Shown here: positions 26,107-35,901 of the stretch, piece after piece
Position numbering within the stretch: position 1 is the stretch's first letter
How the letters are laid out: each line of letters starts with the position of its first letter
Source: Riemerella anatipestifer ATCC 11845 = DSM 15868
GTDB taxonomy: Bacteria; Bacteroidota; Bacteroidia; Flavobacteriales; Weeksellaceae
DNA length: 64,000 bases
Assembly (NCBI RefSeq): GCF_000252855.1
Contig: NC_017045.1
Location: forward strand, 2,100,088 to 2,164,087
Reading direction: 5' to 3'
Notes under the pieces: model-generated
Database searches by the model: none
What the model saw: only the letters and a program-made list of their open reading frames with translations
Told to the model about the DNA's origin: nothing
Translations under genes and position numbers: made by a program

Positions 26107-28793
26107 AAGGAAATCATCATCAATTAGAACTTCCTGCGAGACCACTTAAATTGTCAGGATTAGAGCCGCTTATCATCACTCCCGAATCTAACTTTGTGAA
26201 TGTTGGGGAAAGAACCAATGTTGCAGGGTCTAAACGATTTTTAAGGCTGGTAAAAGAAGGCAACTATTCCGAAGCATTAGATATTGCAAGGCATCAGGTA
26301 GAAGGTGGAGCTCAGATTTTAGATGTCAATATGGACGATGGACTTATTGACGGTAAAGAAGCTATGGTAAAATTCTTAAACCTCATCGCTTCCGAGCCTG
26401 ATATTGCTCGTATTCCGATTATGATAGACTCTTCCAAGTGGGAGATTTTAGAGGCTGGGTTACAGGTCGTGCAGGGTAAAGCGGTGGTCAACTCCATTAG
26501 CCTTAAAGGTGGCGAAGAAGAATTCATCAATCAAGCTAAAAAAATAAAAAGATACGGTGCGGCGGTTATTGTTATGGCTTTTGATGAAGTGGGGCAAGCC
26601 GATACTTATGACAGAAGGATAGAAATCGCGGAGCGGTCTTATCGCCTTTTGGTGGATAAAGTCAACTTTGCTCCAGAGGATATTATTTTTGACCTTAATA
26701 TATTTCCTGTAGCTACGGGAATGGAAGAACACAGACGAAACGCTATAGATTTTATTGAAGCGACGAGATGGGTAAGACAAAATTTACTGTATGCTTCGGT
26801 AAGTGGAGGCGTGAGTAATGTGTCGTTTTCTTTTAGAGGTAATGATACCGTGAGGGAAGCCATGCACTCGGTATTTTTATACCACGCCATACAAGCAGGA
26901 ATGAATATGGGGATTGTAAACCCTACTATGTTAGAGGTGTATGACGAAATTCCTAAAGAACTTCTAACCCTAGTAGAAGATGTTATATTAGACCGAAAAG
27001 ATGATGCTACAGAACGCCTACTAGAATATTCAGAAACGCATAAATCTACCAAAAAGGAAAAGGTAGAAGATTTATCGTGGAGAGAACAATCTTTGCAAGA
27101 ACGAATTACCTACTCATTAGTAAAGGGTATCGACCGCTTTGTAGAGGAAGATATGGACGCCGCTCTTAAAGTGAGTGAAAAGCCTTTAGATATAATAGAA
27201 AATAACCTTATGACAGGTATGGGCGTAGTGGGTGATTTATTTGGAAGTGGGAAGATGTTTCTGCCTCAAGTGGTAAAATCGGCTAGAGTGATGAAAAAAG
27301 CCGTGGCTTACCTTCAGCCTTTTATAGAGCGCGAAAAAGATGCTACACGACCGTCCAATGGTAAAATTTTAATGGCAACCGTAAAGGGAGATGTACACGA
27401 TATTGGTAAAAATATTGTGAGTGTGGTGTTGGGTTGCAACAATTACGATATTGTAGATTTGGGCGTAATGGTACCTGCTGAAAAGATAATCCAAACAGCG
27501 ATAGACGAAAAGGTAGATGTTATAGGACTTAGTGGACTGATTACTCCGAGTTTGGACGAGATGGTACACATTGCCTCTGAATTAGAAAGGCAAAATCTAG
27601 AATTTCCTTTAATGATAGGCGGTGCTACGACTTCAAAAGCCCATACAGCGGTTAAAATTGCTCCTCAGTACCGCAATACGGTAGTTCATGTTAATGATGC
27701 GTCTAGGGCGGTAAATGTGGTAAGTTCTCTACTTAATAAAGAGAAATCTAATGCTTATGCTCTTAATTTGAGAGAGGAATATGATGAGTTTAGAGAGAAA
27801 TTTCTTGGTAGAAAAATAGAGAAGGAGTATGTCTCAATAAAAGAAGCAAGACAAGAACGCTTTAAAATTGATTGGGATAAAGAAATCATTTCCAAGCCTA
27901 ATAGTTTAGGAATAAAGGTAATTGAAAATCAAGATTTGGAAGCTTTGTTACCTTATATAGATTGGTCGCCGTTTTTTAGAAGTTGGGATTTACACGGTAA
28001 ATATCCACAGATTTTAGAAGATGAGGTCGTTGGTGTTCAGGCTCGAGAACTGTATCATGATGCTCAAAAAATGCTCAGCCATATTCTAAAGGAGAAAACA
28101 CTTACAGCAAAAGCTGTTTTTGGGATTTTCCCTGCTCAATCTAATGATAAAGACGATATTATCATCAACAAAAATGAGGAAAAAATAGCCTTTAGAACAT
28201 TAAGGCAACAGCTTAAAAAATCCAAAGGAAAGCCTTACTATGCTTTGTCGGATTTTATTGCTCCAGAAAGCACGGGTAAGCAAGACTATTTGGGGTTGTT
28301 TTGTGTAACGGCTGGCTTTGGTACGGAAGAATTGGCTAAAGCCTACGAAGCTCAAAATGACGACTATAACGCTATTATGGTAAAGGCTCTTGCGGATAGA
28401 TTTGCAGAGGCTTTTGCAGAATATCTGCACCGTGAGGTAAGATTAAAATATTGGGGATATGCCCAAGATGAAAGTTTAGATAACGAGGCGCTTATTGCCG
28501 AAAAATATAGAGGAATTCGTCCAGCTCCAGGGTATCCTGCATGTCCAGACCATTTGGAAAAAGAAACCATTTGGGAAGTACTCAAAGTAGAGGAAGAAAT
28601 AGGGGTTTCCCTCACCGAAAGTTTAGCGATGTTTCCTACGGCATCGGTGTCGGGGTATTACTTTGGAAGTTCTCACGCCAAATATTTTGGAGTGGGCAGA
28701 ATTACAGAAGACCAGTTAGAAGATTACGCTAATAGAAAAAACATCAGTATAGAAAAAGCAAGAAAATGGCTTACTCCTAACTTATCAGAGTAG
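26103..28793 (+). CDS. metH: Methionine synthase, folate/cobalamin/activation modules (split MetH)
   Basis: 896 residues carrying the rest of MetH. A pterin-binding barrel covers about 30-290 ([26 protein letters not shown]), a helical cap and Rossmann cobalamin domain about 340-570 with the cobalt-ligating His in [12 protein letters not shown], and the SAM-binding activation domain about 590-896 ([15 protein letters not shown]). It transfers methyl from 5-methyl-THF to cob(I)alamin and on to homocysteine bound by the upstream subunit. Overlaps the upstream gene by 4 nt. Confidence 0.96.
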   Translation: MKGNHHQLELPARPLKLSGLEPLIITPESNFVNVGERTNVAGSKRFLRLVKEGNYSEALDIARHQVEGGAQILDVNMDDGLIDGKEAMVKFLNLIASEPDIARIPIMIDSSKWEILEAGLQVVQGKAVVNSISLKGGEEEFINQAKKIKRYGAAVIVMAFDEVGQADTYDRRIEIAERSYRLLVDKVNFAPEDIIFDLNIFPVATGMEEHRRNAIDFIEATRWVRQNLLYASVSGGVSNVSFSFRGNDTVREAMHSVFLYHAIQAGMNMGIVNPTMLEVYDEIPKELLTLVEDVILDRKDDATERLLEYSETHKSTKKEKVEDLSWREQSLQERITYSLVKGIDRFVEEDMDAALKVSEKPLDIIENNLMTGMGVVGDLFGSGKMFLPQVVKSARVMKKAVAYLQPFIEREKDATRPSNGKILMATVKGDVHDIGKNIVSVVLGCNNYDIVDLGVMVPAEKIIQTAIDEKVDVIGLSGLITPSLDEMVHIASELERQNLEFPLMIGGATTSKAHTAVKIAPQYRNTVVHVNDASRAVNVVSSLLNKEKSNAYALNLREEYDEFREKFLGRKIEKEYVSIKEARQERFKIDWDKEIISKPNSLGIKVIENQDLEALLPYIDWSPFFRSWDLHGKYPQILEDEVVGVQARELYHDAQKMLSHILKEKTLTAKAVFGIFPAQSNDKDDIIINKNEEKIAFRTLRQQLKKSKGKPYYALSDFIAPESTGKQDYLGLFCVTAGFGTEELAKAYEAQNDDYNAIMVKALADRFAEAFAEYLHREVRLKYWGYAQDESLDNEALIAEKYRGIRPAPGYPACPDHLEKETIWEVLKVEEEIGVSLTESLAMFPTASVSGYYFGSSHAKYFGVGRITEDQLEDYANRKNISIEKARKWLTPNLSE

Positions 28794-28826
28794 TTTAGTT
28801 TTTGTGTAAAATATTAAAATTTGATT

Positions 28827-29783
28827 ATGAAAGTAACAGAACATATAAAAAAATCAGAAGGTAAAACCTTATTTTCGTTTGAGATATTACCTCCATTAAA
28901 GGGACAGAATATACAATGTATTTTTGATGCCATAGACCCTCTTATTGAGTTTAATCCTAGCTTTATAGATGTTACCTACCATAGAGAAGAGTATGAATAT
29001 GTAGAGGTAAGAGATGGCTTGTTAGAAAAAAGAGTGGTAAGAAAACGCCCTGGTACAGTGGGGATTTGTGCTGCAATACAGAATAAATATAAGGTAGATG
29101 CTATTCCGCATATCCTTTGTGGGGGCTTTAATAGAGAGGATACCGAGAATTTTTTAATTGATTTAGATTTTTTGGGTATAGATAATGTGGTGGCATTGAG
29201 GGGAGATGCAGTAAAGTCCGAAATTTATTTTAAACCTGAGAAAAATGGTCATACTTATGCTTCAGATTTGGTAAAGCAGATACAGGATATGAATAAAGGG
29301 ATTTACTTAGATACTAGTTTGGAGAAAGCAGCTCCTACCAATTTTTCTGTAGGTGTGGCTGGTTATCCAGAGAAGCATATGGAAGCCGCTAGTTTTTCTC
29401 AAGACATAGGTCATCTCAAGAAAAAAGTGGAGGCAGGTGCAGATTATATTGTGACCCAAATGTTTTTTGATAATCAAAAATACTTTGATTTTGTAGACAG
29501 ATGTCGTTCCGAAGGGATAGGAGTCCCAATTATACCAGGGCTTAAACCTATTGCGACTAAAAGTCAGTTGAGTCTTATTCCGCATAGATTTAAGGTAGAT
29601 TTGCCAGATGATTTGGTAACGGCTATTACTAAAGCCAATAATAATAATGAAGCTAAAGAAATTGGTGTAGAATGGTGCATAGAGCAAAGTAAGGATTTAA
29701 TGAAAAACGGAGTGCCTATTCTCCATTATTACTCTATGGGCAAAAGTGAAAGTGTGAGAAAAATAGCAGAAGCTATATTTTAA
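28827..29783 (+). CDS. metF: 5,10-methylenetetrahydrofolate reductase
   Basis: 318-residue FAD enzyme that makes 5-methyl-THF for the adjacent methionine synthase. Motifs: FSFEILPPLKGQ with the catalytic Glu, FIDVTYHREE, HILCGGFNREDTENFL, VALRGDA, and a C-terminal TQMFFDNQKYFDFV. The ATG at 28827 is preferred over a TTG two codons earlier. It ends the riboswitch-controlled operon and has a terminator. Confidence 0.96.
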   Translation: MKVTEHIKKSEGKTLFSFEILPPLKGQNIQCIFDAIDPLIEFNPSFIDVTYHREEYEYVEVRDGLLEKRVVRKRPGTVGICAAIQNKYKVDAIPHILCGGFNREDTENFLIDLDFLGIDNVVALRGDAVKSEIYFKPEKNGHTYASDLVKQIQDMNKGIYLDTSLEKAAPTNFSVGVAGYPEKHMEAASFSQDIGHLKKKVEAGADYIVTQMFFDNQKYFDFVDRCRSEGIGVPIIPGLKPIATKSQLSLIPHRFKVDLPDDLVTAITKANNNNEAKEIGVEWCIEQSKDLMKNGVPILHYYSMGKSESVRKIAEAIF

Positions 29784-29794
29784 GGTTGATATTG

Positions 29795-29822
29795 GTTCAG
29801 GCTATCGTAAGATAGCCTGAAC
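29795..29822. terminator. Terminator between metF and the ketoacyl synthase gene
   Basis: GTTCAGGCTATC pairs perfectly with GATAGCCTGAAC around GTAA; on the + strand GCTTTTTA follows. The two genes converge here. Confidence 0.82.
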
Positions 29823-29827
29823 GCTTT

Positions 29828-31012
29828 TTATTCAATTTCCTTTGAAATCAATAGGCTTACGGCATTTCCTCCAAATCCAACGGCATTTACCAGTATATTG
29901 TTGATTTTCTTTCCTTTGGTTATCTTTTCTTTTTCAATAAAAGGAACCTCAATGAGTTGTTGGTGTTCTAACATCAGTAAAGCCAATTCTAAACTCAAAA
30001 TTCCAGATGCTCCAAAGGTGTGCCCTATTTTCCATTTATTAGTGGTAAGGAAAGGCGTGTTATGATGAGCAAAAACATCTTCTATGGCAAATCTTTCGGA
30101 GGTATCACCTTTAATAGTTCCTGGGGAGTGCATCACGATGGCATCTACTTTAGACTTGTCAATATTTTGAGTCGCCATTTCCATCGTCATCCTAAGACAT
30201 TCAGCCCTTTCGGAAATAGAAATGTTATGAGTTAAAGGCTCCGAAGCAACGCCTATCCCTGTAATATAAGCGAATGGTTGTCTTTCGCCTGTGAGTTTAC
30301 CAATCGCCATAGCACCAGCACCTTCGCCTAAGACCATCGTATTTTCTGTTTTAGAAATATCTCCAGCAAGGCAAGGATAGTTTTCGCCTAGGCGATGAGA
30401 GTAGATTTTAAGGGCTTTCATTTGAGCGATACTAAACGGCGTTAAAGAAGCCTCGGCACCACCCACCAGAAACTGATTGGTAAATCCTGCTTTTATCCAT
30501 GCAATACCGTTGACCACAGAATGCAAAGCCGTGGAGCAAGTAATGGAATGAGAAAAGTCTGGACCTGTAATGCCTAAATCCTGAAGCACCCAAGTTGAAA
30601 TATTACCCAAAGTGGTAAGTGGAGAGGTTAGGGTAGGAGTTTTTCCTGTTTCTAAAAAAGTTTGGTAGAATTTTTCAAAACTTTCAGTAGCACCTCTAGA
30701 GGAACCTAAATTTACCCCAATATTATCGTTAGTATTCCATCGGGCTTCTTTAAAGGCCATTCTTGAAGCAAGTATGCCGTACAGTACAGAAGGATCTAGC
30801 TTTTTGTAAGAGGGGTGTTCCTCTTTTAAAGCATTTAGATGAGGTATTACGCTATCGTGCAGTTTTCCCATTAAAGCAATCTCTCCGTTGGAAAGTTCTT
30901 TTTTTAAGTAAGATTTGTAATCGCAATAGGCATTCCAAATGTCTGTTTTGTTCATACCTAGAGCAGATATACTGCCAAATCCGTAAATACCAATAGCTTC
31001 GTCTAGCTTCAT
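29828..31012 (-). CDS. Beta-ketoacyl-ACP synthase (FabF-like)
   Basis: 394-residue thiolase-fold condensing enzyme. The catalytic Cys lies in SITCSTALHS (about residue 176); the two His are in VMHSPGT and KIGHTFGASG; a Gly-rich C-terminus (AVGFGGNAVSLL) completes the fold. It is shorter and more divergent than housekeeping FabF. It is divergent from bioF, 107 nt away, so a role in making a biotin precursor is possible; a polyketide or fatty-acid role is the alternative. Confidence 0.85.
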   Translation of the reverse strand: MKLDEAIGIYGFGSISALGMNKTDIWNAYCDYKSYLKKELSNGEIALMGKLHDSVIPHLNALKEEHPSYKKLDPSVLYGILASRMAFKEARWNTNDNIGVNLGSSRGATESFEKFYQTFLETGKTPTLTSPLTTLGNISTWVLQDLGITGPDFSHSITCSTALHSVVNGIAWIKAGFTNQFLVGGAEASLTPFSIAQMKALKIYSHRLGENYPCLAGDISKTENTMVLGEGAGAMAIGKLTGERQPFAYITGIGVASEPLTHNISISERAECLRMTMEMATQNIDKSKVDAIVMHSPGTIKGDTSERFAIEDVFAHHNTPFLTTNKWKIGHTFGASGILSLELALLMLEHQQLIEVPFIEKEKITKGKKINNILVNAVGFGGNAVSLLISKEIE

Positions 31013-31081
31013 CTGTCTAAATCTATGTTAAGAAGGAGCAAAGATAAAAATATGCGATGGACTGAATCTACTTTTTAGTGA

Positions 31082-31089
31082 TATTTTTG
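31082..31089 (+). promoter_or_regulatory. -7 box of the bio operon
   Basis: TATTTTTG fits TAnnTTTG and lies 31 nt before the bioF ATG. The -33 region is not clear. Confidence 0.5.
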
Positions 31090-31119
31090 TACTTTAGCCC
31101 CAGAATTATTCCCTTTGAA

Positions 31120-32277
31120 ATGAATATTCCCAAAAGATTGTTAGATAAAATTTCCGAACGAAAAGAAAAAAATGCGTGGCGAGTGTTAACGGAATACACA
31201 GGCGAATATGTAGATTTTTTTTCTAATGATTATCTAGGTTTTTCTAAAGAATCTCTGTTAGAAGATGATAAAGTTACCTCGTATCCAAAGATATTAGGAG
31301 GCTCTACGGGGTCTAGACTATTGTCTGGTAATTTGTCTATTTTTAGAGAAGTAGAAGAGGTTATCAAAGACTTTCATCAGTCGGAAGCAGCTCTTATTTT
31401 CAATTCGGGATATAATGCTAATTTAGGGGTGCTTAGTGCTTTACCTCAAAGGAACGATTGGGTGCTGTACGATGAACTTTCTCACGCTTCCATACGAGAT
31501 GGCATTCGGTTGTCTTACGCACAATCTAAAAAGTTTAAACATAACGATTTAGAAGACTTAGAACATTTACTTAAAACCAAAAAAGAAACATCGGCTACAG
31601 GAGAGATTTACATCGTTACAGAATCTATTTTCTCTATGGACGGTGATGCTCCTGATATTGAAGCTCTGCTCAATCTTGCTCAACGCTATGGAGCTTATGT
31701 TATCATAGACGAGGCTCACGCTTTGGGTGTTTTTGGAGAATATGGGAGCGGACTAAGCCAAATATGGTGTCAGCATTCGGCTTTGCTTTGTAGGGTGGTT
31801 ACTTTTGGTAAAGGTCTAGGGTGTCATGGGGCGGCGGTGCTTTGTTCGGAATTGTTGAGGGAATATTTTATCAACTTTGCGAGGAGTTTTATTTATACTA
31901 CGGCTTTGGATAGGCATTCGGTACTCTCTATTTTAAAGGGATATAAAGCCCTTAAAACTCAAACCCACCAAAGAGAAAAATTACTTACTAATATTGCTTT
32001 TTTCAAAAGTGAGGTAGAACGCTTAGAGCTTAGTAATTATTTTATTCCTAGTGAGGCTCCTATACAAGGTATGCTGGTGCAGGGCAATAGCCAAGCTAAA
32101 CTATTATCTAAAACTTTAGAAGAAAACGGCTATATTGCCAAAGCGATACTTTCGCCTACCGTTCCCGAAGGCAAGGAACGATTGAGGTTCTGCATACACG
32201 CTTACAACACATTTTCGGAGATAATGGGAGCTTTAGAAATTGCCCACAATTTTATCATTTCTAATTTAAAGAAATAA
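31120..32277 (+). CDS. bioF: 8-amino-7-oxononanoate synthase
   Basis: 385-residue PLP enzyme of the alpha-oxoamine synthase family. It joins a pimeloyl thioester with alanine in biotin synthesis. Signatures: FFSNDYLGFS, LGGSTGSRLLSGN, IIDEAHALGVFG, and the PLP lysine in TFGKGLGCHGAAVL. The ATG at 31120 is used because a longer frame would begin upstream of the -7 box. bioD follows after 4 nt, which supports the assignment over other oxoamine synthases. Confidence 0.9.
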   Translation: MNIPKRLLDKISERKEKNAWRVLTEYTGEYVDFFSNDYLGFSKESLLEDDKVTSYPKILGGSTGSRLLSGNLSIFREVEEVIKDFHQSEAALIFNSGYNANLGVLSALPQRNDWVLYDELSHASIRDGIRLSYAQSKKFKHNDLEDLEHLLKTKKETSATGEIYIVTESIFSMDGDAPDIEALLNLAQRYGAYVIIDEAHALGVFGEYGSGLSQIWCQHSALLCRVVTFGKGLGCHGAAVLCSELLREYFINFARSFIYTTALDRHSVLSILKGYKALKTQTHQREKLLTNIAFFKSEVERLELSNYFIPSEAPIQGMLVQGNSQAKLLSKTLEENGYIAKAILSPTVPEGKERLRFCIHAYNTFSEIMGALEIAHNFIISNLKK

Positions 32278-32281
32278 ATTT

Positions 32282-32899
32282 ATGAAACTATTTGTTACAG
32301 GCATAGGTACAGAGGTAGGCAAAACTATGATTTCTGCCATATTGGTAGAGGCTTTAGGAGCCGATTATTGGAAACCTATACAAGCAGGAGATTTAGATTT
32401 CTCGGATACAGATAAAGTGAGAAGTTTGGTTACTCGTACAGATGTATCGTTTCACCCAAATGCTTATGCCCTTAATACACCTGCTAGTCCGCATTATTCG
32501 GCAGAATTAGATGGCGTGTCTATCAAACTTGAATCTATGCTAGAACCTCGTACCGATAACGATTTGGTGATAGAAGGTGCAGGTGGTGTGATGGTTCCCA
32601 TCAATGATAAGGATACTTTTCTAGATTTTATTAAGGAAGATTATAAAGTGGTTTTAGTTTCTAGAAATTATTTAGGAAGTATCAATCATACTTTAATGAC
32701 TTACGAAGTGCTCAAAAATAAAGGCGTTGATTTTTTAGGGATTGTATTTAATGGAGAAGCCAATCCTTCTACGGAACAGATTATCATCTCTAAAACTCAA
32801 CTAGAAGTAATAGGTAGGGTAGCGGAAGAACCAATATGGAACAAAGAAACAGTGCGAAAATACGCCTCTATTTTTAATGCTAATTTTTTCAAAAAATGA
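32282..32899 (+). CDS. bioD: Dethiobiotin synthetase
   Basis: 205-residue P-loop carboxylase that closes the ureido ring of dethiobiotin from diaminopelargonate, CO2 and ATP. Signature LFVTGIGTEVGKTMISA (Walker A), KPIQAGD, and VIEGAGGVMVPIND. Overlaps bioA by 4 nt. Confidence 0.95.
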   Translation: MKLFVTGIGTEVGKTMISAILVEALGADYWKPIQAGDLDFSDTDKVRSLVTRTDVSFHPNAYALNTPASPHYSAELDGVSIKLESMLEPRTDNDLVIEGAGGVMVPINDKDTFLDFIKEDYKVVLVSRNYLGSINHTLMTYEVLKNKGVDFLGIVFNGEANPSTEQIIISKTQLEVIGRVAEEPIWNKETVRKYASIFNANFFKK

Positions 32900-34176
32900 A
32901 TTGGAGCGAAAAAGATTTAGAATACAACTGGCACCCTTACACACAACATAAAGGATTAAAAGAACTCCCCGTAATTGTGAAGGGTAAAGGAGAGTTTTTA
33001 TGGGATACTAATGGTAAACGTTATATAGACGGCATCGCCAGCTGGTGGGTTAATCCGTTTGGACATAGTAATCCTGTTTTGGCGGAAACGATTTATAACC
33101 AGCTTAATACCTTAGAACATGTGTTGTTTGGAGGTTTTACACATACCAAAGCAATTGAACTTTCGGAGCGGTTACTAGGTTTATTGCCCTCTAATCAAAA
33201 AAAGATATTTTATTCGGATAATGGTTCTACGGCGGTGGAAATAGCCATCAAGGCTGCCCTCCAATTTTTTTATAATAAAGGTTTAAAAAAAACAAAGATT
33301 ATCGCTTTTGAAAATGCTTTCCACGGAGATACCTTTGGTGCGATGGCAGCTAGTGGGATTTCATTTTTTACTGAAGCCTTTAAAAACTCCCTTATAGAAG
33401 TAGAAAGAATTCCTGTACCTACCAAAGGAAACGAGGAAAGATGCATTAAACAATTTGAAACTTTGGTAAAAACAGAGGAATTTGCGTGTTTTATTTTTGA
33501 ACCATTGGTACTTGGTGCGGCAGGAATGCAAATGTACGATGCAGAACCTCTCAATCAACTGATTACTATTGCTAAACAAAACCAAGTGTTTACCATAGCT
33601 GATGAGGTTATGACGGGTTTTGGTAAAACGGGCAAAACTTTCGCTTGTGAATATCTTTCTCAGCAACCAGATATGATATGCCTTTCCAAGGCTCTAACGG
33701 GGGGAACTATACCTATGGCGGTTACTAGCTTTTCGGAGGCGGTGTTTCAAGGGTTTTATGATGACGATGTTAATAAAGCCTTGTTTCATGGGCATACTTT
33801 TACGGCTAATCCTACGGGCTGTTCGGCAGCTTTGGCAGCGATAGACCTTTTGCTTACAGACGAAATGCAGGAGCATATCAAAAGGGTTCATCAGTCTCAT
33901 ATCAAGTTTTTGAAACAATTAGAAGGAAAGAAAGTGGCTAATGCTAGAGCGCTAGGTGTTATTTTAGCATTTGAGTTAGAGGTAGATGGTAAGCACAATT
34001 ATTACGGAGATTTAAGAAACAGGCTGTATCAGTTTTTTATAGAGCAAGGGGTTATTCTTCGTCCGGTGGGTAATACGATTTATGTGTTACCACCTTACAC
34101 TATTTCTGATGAAAGTCTCAATATCATTTACCAAAAAATATTAGAGGGTATAGAGAAATTTGGAGAAAATTTTTGA
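32896..34176 (+). CDS. bioA: Adenosylmethionine-8-amino-7-oxononanoate aminotransferase
   Basis: 426-residue class-III PLP aminotransferase that forms 7,8-diaminopelargonate using SAM as amino donor. Motifs: WHPYTQHKG near the start, GIASWWVNPFGHSN, FYSDNGSTAVEIA, ADEVMTGFGKTG, and the PLP lysine in LSKALTGGTIPMAV. Third gene of bioFDA; bioB, bioC and bioH are not in the window. Confidence 0.95.
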   Translation: MNWSEKDLEYNWHPYTQHKGLKELPVIVKGKGEFLWDTNGKRYIDGIASWWVNPFGHSNPVLAETIYNQLNTLEHVLFGGFTHTKAIELSERLLGLLPSNQKKIFYSDNGSTAVEIAIKAALQFFYNKGLKKTKIIAFENAFHGDTFGAMAASGISFFTEAFKNSLIEVERIPVPTKGNEERCIKQFETLVKTEEFACFIFEPLVLGAAGMQMYDAEPLNQLITIAKQNQVFTIADEVMTGFGKTGKTFACEYLSQQPDMICLSKALTGGTIPMAVTSFSEAVFQGFYDDDVNKALFHGHTFTANPTGCSAALAAIDLLLTDEMQEHIKRVHQSHIKFLKQLEGKKVANARALGVILAFELEVDGKHNYYGDLRNRLYQFFIEQGVILRPVGNTIYVLPPYTISDESLNIIYQKILEGIEKFGENF

Positions 34177-34224
34177 TGGGAATTATAAAGTATAGCTAAT
34201 TTTTTACAATAAAAAAATAAAGAT

Positions 34225-34788
34225 ATGGTGCGTCAGTATAAAAATATAGGTTATACTTTTTTAATAATGATGCTTTTTTTGCTAGTGGCGTGTAAAGAGA
34301 AGAAATCTAATTCTAAACCCTTACCAAAAGAAGATAAAACGATAGTAAATCAAAAAACGAAAGAGGTTAAAAGTCTTGCCAATTTGCTCATACACGAAGT
34401 AGTGAACAGATTACCTGAATCTGATACCCTTTACATTGCGGTGGAAAAGCAGTATTCCATCTGTGGTAATGATGATCGTTTTAATGGTACAATGGCTCCT
34501 AATACCGAAGCAAAAGAAATTAGTATAAATTCTACAGAGGCCTATGAACCGCTTTATAAAGTTAAAAATACAACAGTAGTAACAGGAGGGCTTTTAGATG
34601 CGGATTATTTTAATGCTGATTCAATGGAATTTAGCTTTAATCTTTCAGTAGAAAAAAAGCCAGTCTATTTACTGGATTTTATTTCAATTAAAAACGATAA
34701 GGTAGAAGTAGTGATAAAGCATAATGATAAAGAAAAAAGTCGTGTCGTTACGATTTTTAAAAATAATCAATGGGAGATTTTAGATTAA
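34225..34788 (+). CDS. Hypothetical lipoprotein
   Basis: 187 residues with a lipoprotein signal (FLIMMLFLLVAC; lipobox LVAC) followed by a Lys/Ser-rich linker and a domain of about 140 residues without recognisable motifs. It lies 48 nt after bioA but has no evident link to biotin. Function unknown. Confidence 0.65.
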   Translation: MVRQYKNIGYTFLIMMLFLLVACKEKKSNSKPLPKEDKTIVNQKTKEVKSLANLLIHEVVNRLPESDTLYIAVEKQYSICGNDDRFNGTMAPNTEAKEISINSTEAYEPLYKVKNTTVVTGGLLDADYFNADSMEFSFNLSVEKKPVYLLDFISIKNDKVEVVIKHNDKEKSRVVTIFKNNQWEILD

Positions 34789-34839
34789 AACTTAATGGTT
34801 AGAAATACAACCTTTCTGATGAGTTTCAACAGAATGCCT

Positions 34840-34899
34840 GTCCTTACCGTAACAGACTATCGGTTAGCCTAAGGACAGACACTCTGTTACGGTAAGGAC
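34840..34899. repeat. 17-bp inverted repeat with nested arms
   Basis: GTCCTTACCGTAACAGA (34840-34856) and its perfect complement (34883-34899) flank a 26-nt loop. The loop carries TAAGGACAG, which can also pair with CTGTCCTTA of the left arm, so two folds compete. No T-run follows. It sits 63 nt upstream of the restriction-modification genes, at the edge of what looks like acquired DNA. Confidence 0.6.
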
Positions 34900-34937
34900 G
34901 GATACGCTGTAGCGAAGCATACCAAATATAAAATTTG

Positions 34938-34945
34938 TAAATTTG
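34938..34945 (+). promoter_or_regulatory. -7 box of the restriction-modification operon
   Basis: TAAATTTG fits TAnnTTTG and lies 17 nt before the first methylase ATG. Confidence 0.45.
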
Positions 34946-34962
34946 CTGAAACTAAATTATAG

Positions 34963-35889
34963 ATGGCTGTAGTAAGTAAACAACATTTAAAAAAAATCAA
35001 ATCTCCTCTTAATTATATTGGTGGTAAAACTAAGATTTTAGACCAAATTTTACCGTTATTTCCGAGAGATATTGATACCTTTATTGATTTGTTTGCTGGT
35101 GGTTGTAATGTTGGTATAAATGTAACAGCCAATAAGGTTTATTTCAACGATAATCTAACTTATCTAATAGAAATGTATAAAGCATTTCAAAAAAATGAGT
35201 TAGACAAAACGATTTCTCATATTGAAGGAAGAATAAACGAATTTCAGCTTTCTTTAACAAACGAAGAAGGGTACAAATGTATGAGAGAAACATACAATAA
35301 GCAAAAGCATCCATTAGATTTATTTGTCCTCATCGCTTTTTCTTTTAATCACCAAATTCGCTTTAATAATAACCACGAGTTTAATAATCCTTTTGGGAGA
35401 GATAGAAGTAGCTTTAACCCTTCTATGAAACATAATTTGGAAAGGTTTATTATTAGTTTAAAAGAAACAGAAGCTTATTTTACTCATTTCTGCTTCAATA
35501 ACTTTGATTTTAGTTCTCTTACAAGCAGGGATTTTGTTTACTGTGACCCTCCTTATCTAATTACAACAGGAACCTATAATGATGGCAAAAGAGGTTTTAA
35601 GGGTTGGACAGAAAAAGAGGAAAAACAACTTTTAGGATTGTTAGATAATTTAGATAAAAGGAATGTAAAATTTGGCTTATCTAATGTACTGGAGCATAAA
35701 GGAAAATCAAATAATATTCTAAAAAAATGGATAGAAAACAATCCTAGCTATTATGTCAATTATATTAACACTCACTATTCTAATTCAAACTATCAAACAA
35801 GAAATAAGCAGGCAAGTATTGAAGTTCTGATAACAAATTACCAACCACAGATGCAACAAAAAGAAAAAACGCTTTTTGATGACTTCTAA
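34963..35889 (+). CDS. DNA adenine methyltransferase, D12 class (1)
   Basis: 308-residue N6-adenine methyltransferase. The SAM motif lies near the N-terminus (SPLNYIGGKTKI, then FIDLFAGGCNVG) and the catalytic motif is DPPY (FVYCDPPYLITTGTY, about residue 197), the order expected for Dam/D12 enzymes. A second D12 methylase and a likely endonuclease follow on the same strand. This suggests the two enzymes modify the two strands of an asymmetric site. Confidence 0.92.
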   Translation: MAVVSKQHLKKIKSPLNYIGGKTKILDQILPLFPRDIDTFIDLFAGGCNVGINVTANKVYFNDNLTYLIEMYKAFQKNELDKTISHIEGRINEFQLSLTNEEGYKCMRETYNKQKHPLDLFVLIAFSFNHQIRFNNNHEFNNPFGRDRSSFNPSMKHNLERFIISLKETEAYFTHFCFNNFDFSSLTSRDFVYCDPPYLITTGTYNDGKRGFKGWTEKEEKQLLGLLDNLDKRNVKFGLSNVLEHKGKSNNILKKWIENNPSYYVNYINTHYSNSNYQTRNKQASIEVLITNYQPQMQQKEKTLFDDF

Positions 35890-35901
35890 CATATAGCATC
35901 T

